Assembly: GCA_026168455.1 (NCBI GenBank)
Contig: CM047426.1
Location: 86,021,986 to 86,085,985 of the forward strand
Source of the DNA: Theocolax elegans
Taxonomy: Eukaryota > Arthropoda > Insecta > Hymenoptera > Cerocephalidae
Direction of reading: 5' to 3'
Length of the DNA: 64,000 nt
Below the pieces are notes generated by a model that was not told where the DNA came from, searched no databases, and was given only the letters and a program-made list of their open reading frames with translations. Position numbers and translations under genes: made by a program. Positions 47,101 to 61,600 of the stretch are shown one piece after another. Each line of letters begins with the position of its first letter. Within the stretch, counting starts at the first letter, position 1.

Positions 47101-50100
47101 ATATATATTTAGTTAAAAAATTTAAAATAAATTATCACGATTTTGTATTGAAATGGATAGTTCTAAATTTAGCCTTAGTTGACGAATTGTTCAGGTGTAA
47201 AATTGAATAAACGTGTTAAAATACAATTTATAATCGACCACTAACTAATTTTTTATTCGATAAAAGAGAAGCAAGTAGAAAATTAATTGAAGATTAATTG
47301 ATTAACGCACTAGGTAGAAAGGCGGATTTTACATTTTACGCGTTTCAATAATAAGTTGAATAAATCAATTTAATTTTCACGTGTAAGATTGAATTTTAAA
47401 TCTATGACACGTTGAATACGTTATCGGAAATATAAAATATTTTTTTTGCAAATATGTCACATTTCATTTCAACTGGATAATTTAAGCGTTTATCTGATAT
47501 TGACTTACGATGATTTCAGTATTAAAATAAACTAGTTTGAAATAATAAGTGTTTTATTCTTGGTTCCTTCCTTCATAAAAGTTACTAAATTCGTGTTTTA
47601 TATTTTTAAAAGATTATATAAAAGATCCATATTTATTAAAATTGAGTTTATTTAATAATACAGCAATCATCATTCGGTCACTACCGAAGCTTGTCTTTAA
47701 AATGAGTAAGTAAAATATTATTATCTAAAAAATAAGAATTATATTTAACACGATTTTTATGTTAATACTGAGGTATCTGAAAGGAAAAGATGCTTTTTTA
47801 CAAAACAATTAGAGTACCGTGATAGAGAGATTTTTACAAGGTAATTAATCATTAATTAATTATATGTAAATAGCCATTTTTGGTCAGAAAAGCTATAAAA
47901 TAATGATTCACGGCTGTCTGAAATTTCGCTGAATTATCTATAAAGAAAACACAATACCGTTACAGCCTATATTTTCTATAAATTTAATTCCATGTTTAAT
48001 ACAAAATGTTATTTTTCTGTTTTCTGGGGTTTACATCCCGTCAAGTGTAATATTTTAAGTGATTAGTATGAATTCTGTCTCTTGAAGACATTTAAAGATT
48101 ATCGAACAGCGAAGAATATAATAATACACACTAAGTTATTTTTTTAATGTTATTCCTTATATATATAAGAAGTGATTTTATTTGTAATTTATATTCTAAT
48201 ATTAAGAAGTGATGTTATTTCTAATATATAAGAATTGAGCGTATCGTAATTGTTTTTTTTCAACCATATGTTATATAATTTTCAATTTAATTTTAAATTA
48301 GTTTCTTATTAAATTTATCAAAATAGATTTTTAACTTCTTTTGCATAAATAATCATCTTTGTTACACTTTCATTTAAAATTAGATTATTTAGAATGTAAA
48401 TGTCAATTGGATGAATAGAATTTATTTTGTATCCAAATGTAATTAGTTTAAAAATTTTATGATACTTATTCAATAAAATCTTTTATTGATTTAATTTAAT
48501 TTTTTTTAGTTTATTTTTTTATTATTTGTGAAACACTACATTAATTAATTAAAATTTGATCTGTAACTCAGAAATTTGTTTTAATTTTAGTAATTCAATA
48601 CTCAATCATGATAGTGATTACTGAATTGGACTCGCCAGTACATAAATTATAAACGATATTCTTAGATAATATTAAGAAGAAAAACTTTCGAAAAGCTACC
48701 AAAAACTTGCTTAAGTTAGACATTGTGAGTCGTAACATGACAGGTTGCACAGTAGTCGTGTTGGATTTGTCTTTATCCTTATTTAAGAAAAAGAATAGTT
48801 CTCGAGTTACTTAATAAATAATGTGACAACATTTTTTTATTTATGTGCCGTATTATATATAAAGATCTCTTATGTTTCTAAGCATGCAAAGTTTAATAAA
48901 ATATAGTTGCGTTTGTATTTTAGCACAATTAAATTATAATGAAGTTAATACTTGTAGAGAATTGACATTAAATGTCAAAGTTATAATGCGTCTCGGTCTG
49001 TATTATTTAACTAACACGAATTATCTTATTTATCCGCATTGTAGCTTTGTTAAAATTTGCAATATATTTTTAGTTTACAAGAAGTATTTTAAAGATAATT
49101 TGATTATCATTTTATTGAACATTAAATTATGAAAAATTTAAATTAAAAACTTAATAATTAGGTAATATTAGTTGAACAATAAGGGCTGATTGTGAGAAAC
49201 TTTTAACTGATTGTCATACCTCGATAAGTGATTATGAGATAATGTTAAAAGTCTGAGGTAAACCACAAGGACCGCATAACAACACATTAATCTAGTCGAG
49301 ATACAATTTTTTCAAGCCACTCCTACTACGAGCTTATCATTATCGATTAGCGCAAGCGAATAAGGAAGGGCGCATGCAGAGCTAAAGTGGTGATAAAGAT
49401 CGGAGGGCCCCTGATTATCGGGTAATGAGGTTATCCACTTGGCTCCCTCGTAATTTTGCGTCACGCCAGGAGTCAATTTCCGGAACAATGGCTGGTGTAC
49501 AATCCTAGGATTTCGACAAAGTCAAGGATTATTGAAATTGCTAAAAGGAGTTTAAGATACGATTAGGATGCAAGTGTCGCACTACCGTTTATTTGGATAA
49601 ATATATATGTAGTTCGGTTACACGTGGTCTTAAGTAATTGTTCCAACTATGAATTTAATATTCATAGGATTCTTGAATTTTAAGTGCCCTCATACTTTCC
49701 TACGAGGATTGAATTGCACGAGTTTTTAGAGGAATGGTCAATTGCTTGGAATGCCTTTGCTACGTGGGAATAAAATGTAATGCCTCTTCGTTCTCATTCG
49801 ACTTTCATTCTTCCTAAATTCATGCAGACTATAAAAATTGTCTTTTCTTTCCTGTGCTTTTTCATACCTTGCAGTTTTAAAGAGTTTCGTTATTATAAAA
49901 ATACTTATTTTTTGTTGCATATTGTTCTAATTAATTCGGTAACTATTGTAGTATGTAGAATTTTCATACTCCAAAACGAAAGATGTTTTATACGTACATA
50001 CTTTAGAATTATTAATAATAACCATTGAATGTCTATTTCCACGAAATATAGTAAATGAAGTAAGTACTTTTCTCTAAGGTATATTTTACTATTTTTTTTA

Positions 50101-52296
50101 AATTAATATTTTTCTACTATAAATTTTGAAGAAATGAACAAACCTATAATAGTTTCTCAAAATTTATTTGATTCACAATCTGCTCCTTCAACAAGAGAGT
50201 CGACTTGAAATATCTGAAACTTTGGCAATATGTTTTGAAATTAAACTAAGTAGTGGAAACTTGCGAATAGTCAGGCTATATACTCGCGTACATAAATATC
50301 CTCCTTTGCACGTACGTACAAACATGTTTACCGAAACATCAGTTCGTTCAAATAGAAAATCTAACCTGTTGCAATATTTTTATCCCGTATCTTACTTCCT
50401 TCCACAATCAAAATATCGTTTAAATAATAAATAAATATTGGAAAATAACCTGCAAAAAAATCAAGAACAAATCTCAAAAGGCGTAATACAATAATCAAAG
50501 GAAAACATTTCTCAGCGCAGTATTTGAGAAAAAAGCCGGTATGAATATTTTATACTTTCATATCAAGGGTGCAGTTGCTCCCCTCATTCGATCGTAATGT
50601 CCGCAAAATAGTCTATTGTTTTAAGCCACGAAACTTACCCTGACTCACGCTCGAGTGCTTGAGAAAAGAAAAAGCCTCTTCTTCGCGACGGTGTACCACC
50701 CCTATTGTTTCTCCATTACACACTCGCTTCTTTTTTCCGTCCCTGTTCTATAGAATGCCTGATTGTTCATGGATTACCAGTGCAATTCCTACGGGGATAC
50801 GCGTCTTTCAAATAGAGTTTGCAGTTTGCCATGTTTACGTCATGTTTTGTTTACAGAATGAGGCTAATAATTGGAAGGTGAGTTTAGATTCTTCTCTATT
50901 GTTTTTTTTCTTTTTCGCCAAGTTAAAAATAGGGTGGTAGATGCTCTAATGAATAGTAATGCTCGTTCGTTGTTTTCTAGTTTTCCACTTTTTCGATTGT
51001 AAAATCTGTTATGCGTTCATTTTCAAGTTTCGTGATAATAGAAAATTAGTATACCAGCAGATTCGTAATTTTTAATAAATATTTATACAGGAAGCTCTTT
51101 ACTTCATCACTGTTTGGAATATATAATGTATAGATCTAGGATTATGATTTTTATTTAAAAATATTTTATGAATATACGTACGATAGAAATAGAATTAACA
51201 AAACTAATGAAGAACTTAAAATTATTGAATGTCAAGACTATTTAAACAGTATTTTAGTATTATTAAAATGCTTAGCGAACCAGCTTGAGTGCAATATTGT
51301 GATTTTTATTAAATTTTAATGACGGTTGCTTATTAAATTAATATTGTACGATTATCTGTATAATAGTTCTTTTTATAACTGTATAACGTACAATATGATT
51401 GAAGAGATAAGTCGTAAACTAATTACTTTTAAAGAATTAATTAATTGAAAGAAGAATATTTTTCAGATGGATATTAATGAATCACTTGATTACTTCCTTC
51501 CAGCTTCTCTAATTAATAAAGGTTTATAAAATGTATAACCTAGTTTATAAGCTAAAACTAAATCATGCAATTAACAAAAAGTGTTGTGTATTTTTTTCAT
51601 AATATCTTACTAGAGAAGGAAAAATACTTTCATATTTTTACAAAGATCAATGTTATATAATATTTCGTTATATGTTCGCGGATAAATACTAACTATTCCA
51701 GTTCGATAAAATGCTAGCCTAATTTTGCTAAATTTTGCATTTTAACGCAAATTACACAACATTTTCGTATACGAAGCACGTTATTACCTACCTTCAAAAA
51801 GCTTAATGATCTTTAAACATTTTTTATATAACCTACATTTTACAATCTCAAAAGTACTTATGTAATTGGTGTAATCCATATTTAAATACGAAACAAGAAA
51901 AATCGATAGAGAATATACCGCCGTAGTTATCGATCGAGCATTAGTCGAACTGAAAAAATATGAAACTCAATCGAAAAAAAGCAAATACAACGTGTATGCA
52001 TACCGGGCCTGCGACTCAAATAAATCGATCTAACCATCAATATTCATCAAATCGCGTCGCATAGTGTCCCTCCGCAAATGACGCGAAACGACGTTACGGT
52101 CTGGTTTTTCGCCGATCTTCGGACAAACGTCGCGCGAAAATGCAAGCCAGGCTCGATTTGGGTGCTCGCCGATCGCCGGTGCTGCACTTACGCGTCGCTT
52201 CGAAATCCATCCATTTACCCCCAGCGTGTCACGCGACCGAGCCGTGATTAATGGCCCGATACATTAACGTTACACCGGAATTTCACGGACGCGCGC

Positions 52297-52336
<40 letters not shown>

Positions 52337-54390
52337 CCTCCCTTCTGTCTTCTCTCTTTATCTTCTATTTTCCTCGATTTGTTTTATTTTCATCCGTTCT
52401 ACAGAATCTTTCCCATTTTCGCGGGAAAGGTAAAGGGTATATCGTTCGTTTTACTCTTTGGATGGGATTAAGACCTTTGGGATAGTGAAATAGGATTTTA
52501 TTTTTTTCAAGACTAAAAGAAAGAGAAAGGGGTAAGCTTTTACGAAGCGTAAAATTGGTAAACCGAAGATGGAGCTTTTTAAGTTAGTATAGCATTTATT
52601 GATAAGAATTATTACGATAATTTACCCATATTAGAGGAAATTAATGTACTTTCTTTTCAAAAACTAATTTCTGACCAGTATTTATTTTTGATGGATAGCT
52701 ATTATAAATTCTTGAATTTGAAACTAAAGTTTAATATTAACTGACTATTGTTTACATTGATAGCGACAATAATTATAAACTTGCACTGACCTCTTGTACT
52801 TAAATATAAAATATTATATTTCATTTAAAATTAATTGTAAAATAAAAATGAAAATGCAATTCGATGATGGTCTTCAGTATAAAATTAATTAATAATTTCC
52901 ATTAATTGAATGGAGGACCATAAATATAACCCACTTAAAATTCTCCAGTCTGATAATTTTATTTGACAATATTAAGTTCAAACTAATATTTCAAAATGAC
53001 ATTATTTTTAATTCTTTTATTCATATTATATTGTTGCAATTTTATTCTGCCAATTAAACGTATTTAGTGAGTTTTAGTTGTGCAAAATAAGTTTAGCGTC
53101 ACAAAACAATGTGTATCGATATAACATACATTTTCTACACGATCGTAACTTTTGTAGTTGATATACATTTTCCTATCTCTCCGCAATAACTAAAATATTT
53201 TAATTCTAGTTTATAAAAGTAGACTGTTCCTTATGTTTGAGTAATGTAGGTTTATCGAATTTATTCAGATCAAAAATTTCAACGTTACTATTTACTGTTC
53301 TTCCGACTCCATATTCCAAGTCAAATTAAATTGTTTTTGTGAAAAAGAGCATGTTAAAGAAAAAACGGATGCATTGAAAAAGGAAAAGACATTTCAGGTA
53401 GAAATATAAAACTATATTTACTACAAAAAAAACTCGAACGTTTCGTATTCACGTCGACCGATACGTATTGTTTACATTTGTACACACGTGAAACCAATTT
53501 TTCAATGCTTTTTTCCACTTTCTAAGTAATTCGATTGCTTTCATCCACTGTATTTTTTAATGCAACTTCGTTTTTATGAGATTTCTTCAAACGTGATGTA
53601 TTAACGGATAAGCAAAAACGGATGAATATTTTTGATTGACAAATGCAATTTTCGAAGTATATTCCATCAGTTTACAATTAATGAAATTTTGGATCAATAT
53701 TCTATCATAATATTTATATTTACTTTTTGCATGTATTATTAAATTCATACGCATGTAGGTATTTACATAGTGGTTTCGAGAAGTTTTTATAAAATTTGAT
53801 TATTGCGTTTCATGAAATTTTGTTTAGTAAACTGCTCGTTTACGACAGCAACGAGGAAATTGCGTGGGTGACGAAAGAATGCGTCGCGTCGTTGGAATGC
53901 GGGACGACGTTGAGATAGATCCACCAAAAGAGCAGCGGCTCTCAATCTTCCCATTTTATGCTAGAAATTTTATACTGTTTCAGTATTATCCATATAATTT
54001 GAAATACTATACAAATTTCTAGTTTGTAAGATGATTTTAAGGTTAGAATGAATGAGAGAGTGTAGATCATTTCCATGACAGTTTAATGTGTATAGTGTAA
54101 TAAATAGGTCGTGAAATTGTGAGAGGTTGATAATTTATTGCGACATGTAACTCTAATATACAAATAGTTTCGAATTTTTAGAGTTATGGTTATGTAAACA
54201 TAAAAAAATACTTTAACGTAATAATATTCACAACTAAATAATAATTTTTATACGTGACATATGTTTGTAATATATTTTATAAACATGTTTCAATATAATG
54301 GTTTATTGTGATATAATGCTAGATCTTAAAAAAGTTTGGTTAAATGACCCAAAGAAAAGGTAACACATCGTCTATGCCTTTTATTTTCAG
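44127..54390 (+). other. Dys: 3' part of the 36-kb dystrophin intron
   Basis: Intron from gtaggc to ttttcag. GC-richer islands lie near 46240-46620, 49280-49530, 50560-50780, 52000-52440 and 53850-53940. A CT microsatellite is at 52300-52329 in a CT-rich run to about 52365. A 21-nt block at 50857-50877 has good flanking splice sites (see findings). Nothing else identifiable; the stretches 44.2-46.2 and 46.8-49.2 kb are AT-rich and featureless. Confidence 0.75.
52300..52329. repeat. (CT)n microsatellite
   Basis: Uninterrupted CT run within a longer pyrimidine-rich stretch on the plus strand. Confidence 0.92.
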
Positions 54391-54602
54391 TGACAAAACT
54401 ACGGGAGCATTGGGATGAAACGAATTCGAAGGTAATGCAGCGCAAAACGCAGCTCGACGCGATGTTGGGCGACAGTCAACGATTCGAAGCGAAACGCAGC
54501 GAGGTCGAGGTGTGGCTCTCTCGTATGGAAACCCGCCTCGAGAGGATGCGAGCGGTCGGTCATACAGCCGACGTCCTTGAAGCCCAGCTTCGCGAGCAAA
54601 AG
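54391..54602 (+). CDS. Dys: Dystrophin spectrin-repeat exon shared by long and short isoforms
   Basis: 2 + 210 nt between acceptor ttattttcag and donor caaaag|gtatat. Two bases complete a Val codon, followed by TKLREHWDETNSKVMQRK, then a second repeat start with the signature SEVEVWLSRMETRLERM. The H-W is the helix-C tryptophan of the first repeat and V-W-L the helix-A tryptophan of the next. Both upstream exons (18486-18591 and 43796-44126) end in the phase it requires. The exon ends in phase 0. A short isoform entering here starts within a spectrin repeat, after helices A and B. Confidence 0.97.
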
Positions 54603-57442
54603 GTATATATATATCTGTCCTTATATAACGATCTTGCCTTATATTCTCTTCTTCCCTCTTCTCTCCTCTTCACTTCTCTCCTACGAGGATTTACCCTAGC
54701 TATTGTCAAGATGAATGGATCGCTCGCCGGATGGCTTTTAATGCCTAGCCGGGAGCTTTCCTATTTGACGTCGTGGTGGAACGGCGCAACCTCCTTGACG
54801 TTAGTTCAACTTTGAGAGTTCCGACGAATCGGTGAATGTAATGGGTTATTCCGATGGTAAATTTGAATGCATTTTGAAATCAATAGTTTTAGCTGGATGT
54901 GAACAGTTGTTGCGATTAAGTTTCATCTACGTATCTATACTGTATTCGTTGATATATTTCTAGGTTATCTAGGTCATCAAATACGAGTACCGAGGAAACT
55001 ATTTGTTTTTCTGAAACATTGATATTTATGAATTATAAATATTTGAGTTGCACCAATATTTGTTCATGATTTAAATTATTTTGCTTTGTAAAATTTTTAA
55101 ATTTTGTAGGAACATAAAATTGTAATATTTATTTAAGAATAAGTAGAATAACAACAATCATTTTTGATAATATCCGTAACTGAATCTATTGTTAATTTTG
55201 AAACCATCTTATTCTGTAGTAATGAAAAATTGCTATATACATTTGAAAATATTACAGTCATGTAAATAAAAACTTAATTTCGGTTAATTTTTGACAAATT
55301 TCAGTTTGAGATAATATCTAGGGAACTCGGTAAATAACGTAACTTTAAGAATTTCAAACTTTACCAACCTTCTGGTTTACTTAATTAGTGTAACTACGGA
55401 ACCTTAATCGTATTCCACGTGGAATACGAGTTTGTGCAATTACCTATATGATGCGATGATACACAGTACTAATTCAATCAATAACGGATTCTCCTGAGTA
55501 TATATTCTAGATCAATATTGTGCATATATATCATCCAACTTCTTACAAATAATACAAGTTTAGTTAGTATTAGTTAAAAAAAGCAAAAACAAAGAAATAA
55601 TGGCGTAAGGAGTCGTCGAACCTTAAGAATATACACACATTTTGTGTCTAATAATTACCAACATAATGTTTTTTATTTTTTTAATATCAATAATATTATT
55701 CTTTATTGAAATATCGCTTTGTTCAGATTCTGCCCTCCTACGTGTAGTAAATTCATATTTTGAATTTTTTTAGATTTTGAATTTAATAATGTAAAGTAAA
55801 TTTTTTATTGGGTAGGACAAACCTCTGTAATTTGAGTCCGATATTCACTTAACCAATATTTTCTTTATTTGTGTGTTAAAAATGGATTGACATTCAGATA
55901 AGTACAGAAAATGTATTTTAGTGCAACTATTTATCTGGCACATGTCAGTATAATAGTTACATTTTATGTATCGATATTTGCTTTTCAAAAACTTTCTCAG
56001 TTTTAATTAATAATTGAATATTTTATCATTTTGAATTATTCATTAATATTGCATGCAACTTTTGTTAACTTACTATATTTAATCAATTCGACACGTCGAC
56101 TTCTATCAAAAATTGTTTCAACAAAGGTTCTAAAACAAAAGTATCGAGATTTTCTTTTTCACTATTCGCATACTTTAGAATGAATCCAACCTAAACTCAG
56201 TCTTTCTACACTAGCCCAACACTAAAACCTGCACGCTTTAAAAAGTTTCAATTGGATTCAGGATGTTTTTTTACCTTTTACCTGCTACGTTGACATTTTC
56301 GCTAGAAAGAACCCTTCTATTTTAATTGACTTTTTTTTTTATCTCTGGTAGCTTTCGACCTAGGTTTTAGTGTTAAAGCTGAACGTAACTGTAAATCTAA
56401 TCAAGATGAGTATTGCGTTATTTTTAAACATGCGGATAAATGTCTCAATCCACTAATAAATAATATATATTTTTCTTATAAGTTGATTGTTATTTTCGTC
56501 CATACAGGTGCTTATTTAAAGAAGGTTCTTAGTCAATATTAATGAACAAACCATTTAATTATGCGGCGTTTCAATTAATATTTTCAATCCACATCAGGCT
56601 ACACCTTTACTCATAAAAATTTAGAATGAAATGTAAAATATCCTTCTACTATAATGTATTTGACAAAAATAGTATGAAAATTTTAATTTTTTTAATTTCG
56701 AAATGATAATTAATTAGTTAAGTATATAAACTACTTTTTCTATAACTATTACTTAATATCCTACATCAATATTTATTATTTTAGTTATTTATCAATTTAT
56801 CTTAATAGAAATAATAATAATAAATTAATTTGTACTTCCGTGCATCGCATAATGAAAAAGAAATGAAAAAAATATTTGCACGTGTAAGACTTTTAATATT
56901 TCAAAATGACATTCTTGGTATAAAAGTATTTTTCATCACAATAGTCAAGAGGTTAATGGCTTTTGATAAACCAGTGTACCTATAGGTAGCAAAATAAAAG
57001 TTGAAATCGATTATTGAATTTAAGTCTCTATTTTTATCATTTGTTTAGCTAACGTTTGTTAAAATTTTGAAAAGAATTGAACTACTAAAATATCAAATTT
57101 TAACTTAAGCAGATCTCGAACGTGACAAACGTCAATTTCTACTCAAATACGCGAAAAAGTGGTGTAACTCGATATGAAATATCGTAAAACATGTATGACG
57201 CGCCATTAGAATAATCGAAATCGATAATTAATTAACAATAATAAAGCAGAGTACTGACAGCAGACAGTATAATTTACTGAATGTTCATCGAAATCCCGTA
57301 GCGTAAGGTAATTAGCTGGTTAGAAACGGGCGGTATAAACCTTATAATCGATTCGCGCCCCGATGACACAAAGCCCCGGAACACGTATCTACCAGAAATG
57401 CGTTTGACGTTTAAGTAACTCTCTACCCTGTGTATTCCACAG
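54603..57442 (+). other. Dys: Dystrophin intron, 2.8 kb
   Basis: AT-rich intron starting gtatat and ending ttccacag. A slightly GC-richer patch lies near 57290-57420. I see no other feature. Confidence 0.8.
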
Positions 57443-57597
57443 TCTTTCCACGCCGAGCTCCATCAGTACAAGCACCAGGTCGAGCTGTTCAACTCACTGA
57501 CGCAGAAACTGATCGCGGTCTACCAGCAGGACGACACGACGCGCGTCAAGAAGCTCACGGAGACAATCAACCAACGCTACAACAATCTCAACACGAG
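57443..57597 (+). CDS. Dys: Dystrophin spectrin-repeat exon
   Basis: 51 codons plus two bases between acceptor tattccacag and donor acacgag|gtaaac. It starts SFHAELHQYKHQVELFN and ends TINQRYNNLNT, continuing helices B and C of the repeat begun in exon 54391-54602. Phase 0 at the start and phase 2 at the end; the final AG pairs with C of the next exon to make Ser. The short frame from 57430 that runs into the intron is not the real product. Confidence 0.96.
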
Positions 57598-58490
57598 GTA
57601 AACTTGTGGTCCCTCGTAAACTTTCATAGGGTGACGATCCTGAATTTATTGATAACTGATGCTTGAAATTTGTTATCGAAATATTACATCCACTGGTCCA
57701 TATCCCATATAAATTGGTTTATTTCAATTTAACTAACTTTATTTAGGATTTATGTATTTTCAAACTTTTATTTCAAAAATAACTTAACTATTCAAAATTA
57801 AATCTTAATCAAATTATAATATTAACGAACGAACTTTTAAACCTATTTAAAATTAAATAATTTATTTAAGACTTTGATCAACTGATCAAAATATTTCTAA
57901 TTTATTGATAACTGCGATTTATTAAAATATTTGCATTATTTACTCGATAATGTGTATATTTTTATTATGACTACACAAAACTTCTTTTTCAATAATTCAT
58001 TGAATGTAAAAATGTGATTACGTTTACGTCTAGACAAGTAAAAAGGTAATAAAAAGTTTCATTCCATATAGCTATACCGTATTCATAGAATTTTAATAGC
58101 AATTAAATTAATCACATTTCTGGACTAAGTAAAATAAATTTTCAGTTTAAGATAACTCGTATTAAATAATAAAAAAATTTTTTAGTTACTTCATTTAAGT
58201 TATACAGTTGCGTTTTTTTCGTGGCTCAAAAGACATATAAATGACAAAACTCCCAAACAAATGTATTTTTCAAAATATTTTACAAACTAGTAAAATCTAT
58301 GATATTTTCATCACTTATTTGAAAATACATTATCTATAAATGTAACAACTATAAATGTAACAACAACAAAAAATAGCATCGAATCGATAACATTCAATCA
58401 CGAAAATAACAAATATTCGCGAAATCGACCATTGCGGCCACAAACCGCGATTTCAACCAATCGATAAATGCGAATCCTCTTGTCATTCAG
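57598..58490 (+). other. Dys: Dystrophin intron, 0.9 kb
   Basis: AT-rich intron from gtaaac to cattcag. It contains a small direct repeat of TATAAATGTAACAAC near 58335-58365 and nothing else notable. Confidence 0.82.
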
Positions 58491-58680
58491 CATCATCAAT
58501 CGGGGCAAGCTGCTGCACTCGGCGATGAATTCGTTACACAACTTTGACCGTTCGCTGGATAAGTTCCTTGCCTGGCTAAGCGAAGCTGAATCCTCGACTG
58601 AGAGTCTGGAGACAGAGGCCGATCGACTATGCGGCAGAAGGGATCAAGCAGGTCTTGCACGTTCGCAGCTTCAACTAAAG
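58491..58680 (+). CDS. Dys: Dystrophin spectrin-repeat exon
   Basis: 1 + 189 nt between acceptor tcattcag and donor ctaaag|gtaggc. The first base completes a Ser codon; the exon then reads IINRGKLLHSAMNSLHNFD, finishing one repeat, and FLAWLSEAESSTESLE, opening the next with its helix-A tryptophan. It ends QLQLK in phase 0. The downstream rod, WW, EF-hand and ZZ regions expected of dystrophin must lie beyond the window. Confidence 0.96.
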
Positions 58681-61600
58681 GTAGGCTTACTTTGGATCTT
58701 TCTGATTTTGTTCAAATGTTGTCTTTTATTGGGGATATACGATTGAAGAAAACGCTTGCGATATTGAGTTTTGAGTGTTTGTTCATAGAGTTTTATTAAA
58801 ACAAAAATACTTAAAAATGTCGCATTGATATATTTTTGGGGGAATAAATGTATTCTTGATAAATCGATCGAATGTTAAAGGATAAAAAGGGCGGTTCATA
58901 AAATCACACCCTACTGGACCTTGGATTGAAATTCGCGTATAAATACAAATGTTGATGCCAAGAACTACTAAAAATGTCGGTATCAAAATTAGTAAAAGCG
59001 CCAGCACCAAAAAGTTTGAATTTTAGTTTCTTATGGGACGAATAGATTCATTTTTATTAAAGTTTTTCGAAATTATTATTTATGATTTCTTAGAGCCTAG
59101 AAAATTTCCTCTATCGCAATGTTCAAGTGATATACGTTTAAATAAATGAATGCTCTCTTAATAAATCGATTAAATAGTATACGTGAATTAAAAGTATTTA
59201 GTGAAACCCTATTTGATACTTATTTCTGGACACTGTTGTATTTGCGGTTAAACTTGACTTAATACGTATTTTTTATTAAATCTGAAGTGGAGTTTGGTAA
59301 ATAGATATACTAATAACATATTCCAAACTTTTGTAACATTATTAACTATATTTATCAATTGTTGTTTAAATATATAAAAATATAATGAATAATATAACTG
59401 AAGCTGCTAGCTAAATTTGGAAATTTTATACTAGGATTAATTTAAATGGTTAATAATATTTATTTGTTTACCAAATACTGAAGTTTGGAACTAAATATAA
59501 CATTAACGATATGAGAAGATATTTAAATGTATTATTCTACTGAAAAGTATAAATGTAAAAAATGAAAAGAATTAAAAAATTTACGTTATTTTTAACAAGA
59601 AAATTGTTTATGTTTATCAGTTACTAATTTAATATCATTAAATAATATTATTAAACAATTTATATTTATATTTATTTAAATTAAATGACAAATGCAAAAT
59701 TTAAACATAATAACAGATGCGAATAAAATGAATGGCTCTCATTTCCATACACAGATTTATCACGAGAAAAATCTTTCCGCAACATATAGAAGTTTCCATT
59801 ATGCTAATAGTGTCTCTTCCATAATCACCTTTTCGAAGTAAATCTTGCCAACATTTTACCCCCTCGATTGAAAGTGGTTCATACAGCAGCTTCGTAAAAA
59901 AAAGAATCAAAAATAGAGAGAGTAAGTAAAAAAGTGCTCACCAAGCGGTTTCGTATAAATCGCGCGTATGTATCGACGTTTCGCTTGGACGCGTGAAATT
60001 CGCTGTTCGAAAATGCATCCGCGCTGTCGCGTCCGGCTGGTTAGGAATCGATTTTGCGTATACTTTTAAGGGTCGGTCGTTTCGTTGGGAAGCTTTTTTC
60101 TCTCTATCTTTCGCTTATTTTTAAATATTCTTATGTAAAAAAAGAGAAAACTGATCGGATTTAGAAAATATCTTTAAGTTTTACTTATTTAATAATACGC
60201 ACTAATACCCGAATTAATAATTCATACAACACTTAAATTTATGATACTCACGAATACAAGTTTTTTTATTTATTGTTCATGAAATGTAGTATTAAATTGG
60301 TTAGATAAAATTATTTATTATTTTAATCATTACATATAAAAGAATTAACAGTCGAATATTGCATTATTTTCGGTATTTATTATGTAGTTTTTTTGTTCAA
60401 AAACTAAAATGGTAAAAAGTTTTAAAAAGAGAAACTTATATTACACTGTACGGTTCGAAAAATGCATTAAACAAGAAAAAATGTTTGCATAATTTATTCC
60501 GTTATAACTCTACACTGTAAATAGACACGTTATGACAGTTGTTTTAGTTTCGCTATCTCCACAGATATATCAATGTTAATAATACGGCGTGAATGAATCC
60601 ATGCATGTTAATGTAAAAAGTTTCGAATTTATTCTGATGAGCAGAATACTATTAAATTATCGTGGGTTTTTATGATTCGAGTAATTATTGACGTTTTTAT
60701 ATAAAGTATTAGTTTTGTTCCATGTTTTTGCATCTTATAAATTTTATAAGACTAGTTTTGATTAATCATTTAGCATAATAAATGTGATATAGTATAATAA
60801 ATTATAAATAATTATAAACAGTTAGTTAAAGCTTAGTCGCTGTTGTTATTTTATTAAATTTTATTCGCGTGCATATAAATTCATTTTAAATAATAATAAT
60901 AGATTCAATTCTTGAAGTTACATCCATTAATGTCAGATTTACACACTTAAAATAGAATGTATTGACTTAATAATTTTAGATTAAATTTTATGGTGAAATC
61001 GCTTCAGAAGATAGTAATTTTATGAAGTTAAAATTATTTCAATCTAAATCTACAATTGAATTCTAATTATTACAAAAAAATAAACAAATAAATGAATAAA
61101 TAAATAAATAATGTACGGTAATATAAAATTTTCTATTCATCAAACCATCGTGGAACATCGATCTATATTAAAGTATCAAACAATGTCAACTTAATTACGA
61201 TTGTAAAATCAGACGGTAAATCTACATGACATTGTATTATATATTTTATATTATAAAGTATATTATAATACAAATAAATTTTTTTAATGTTTATGAATAA
61301 AACTATAATTGTACCTTATAGGTTTGTAATTTCGTAAATATAATTTGAAGTTTAATATTTCAAAAGCGCAGCTGTAGAGCCACTTAAAATTTTGAGTTGA
61401 AAAGTATTTTTCACTGAAATTATCTTAAATGTGGAACGGACTTCGCATAATTTTTATGAAATATGCATTATTTATGATCTTTACGTGAATTATGCATATA
61501 TGTATAATTAGATATTTGTAATGTATATTTGTAATAAACAAATGAAAAATTTGTTCAAATTATTAATAAACATGCAAAATATTATTTTCAAAATTGTATT

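Noticed and set aside
54390..54815. 141-aa frame read as one protein
   Set aside because: Only the part to 54602 is real exon; the remainder is intron read-through past a donor.
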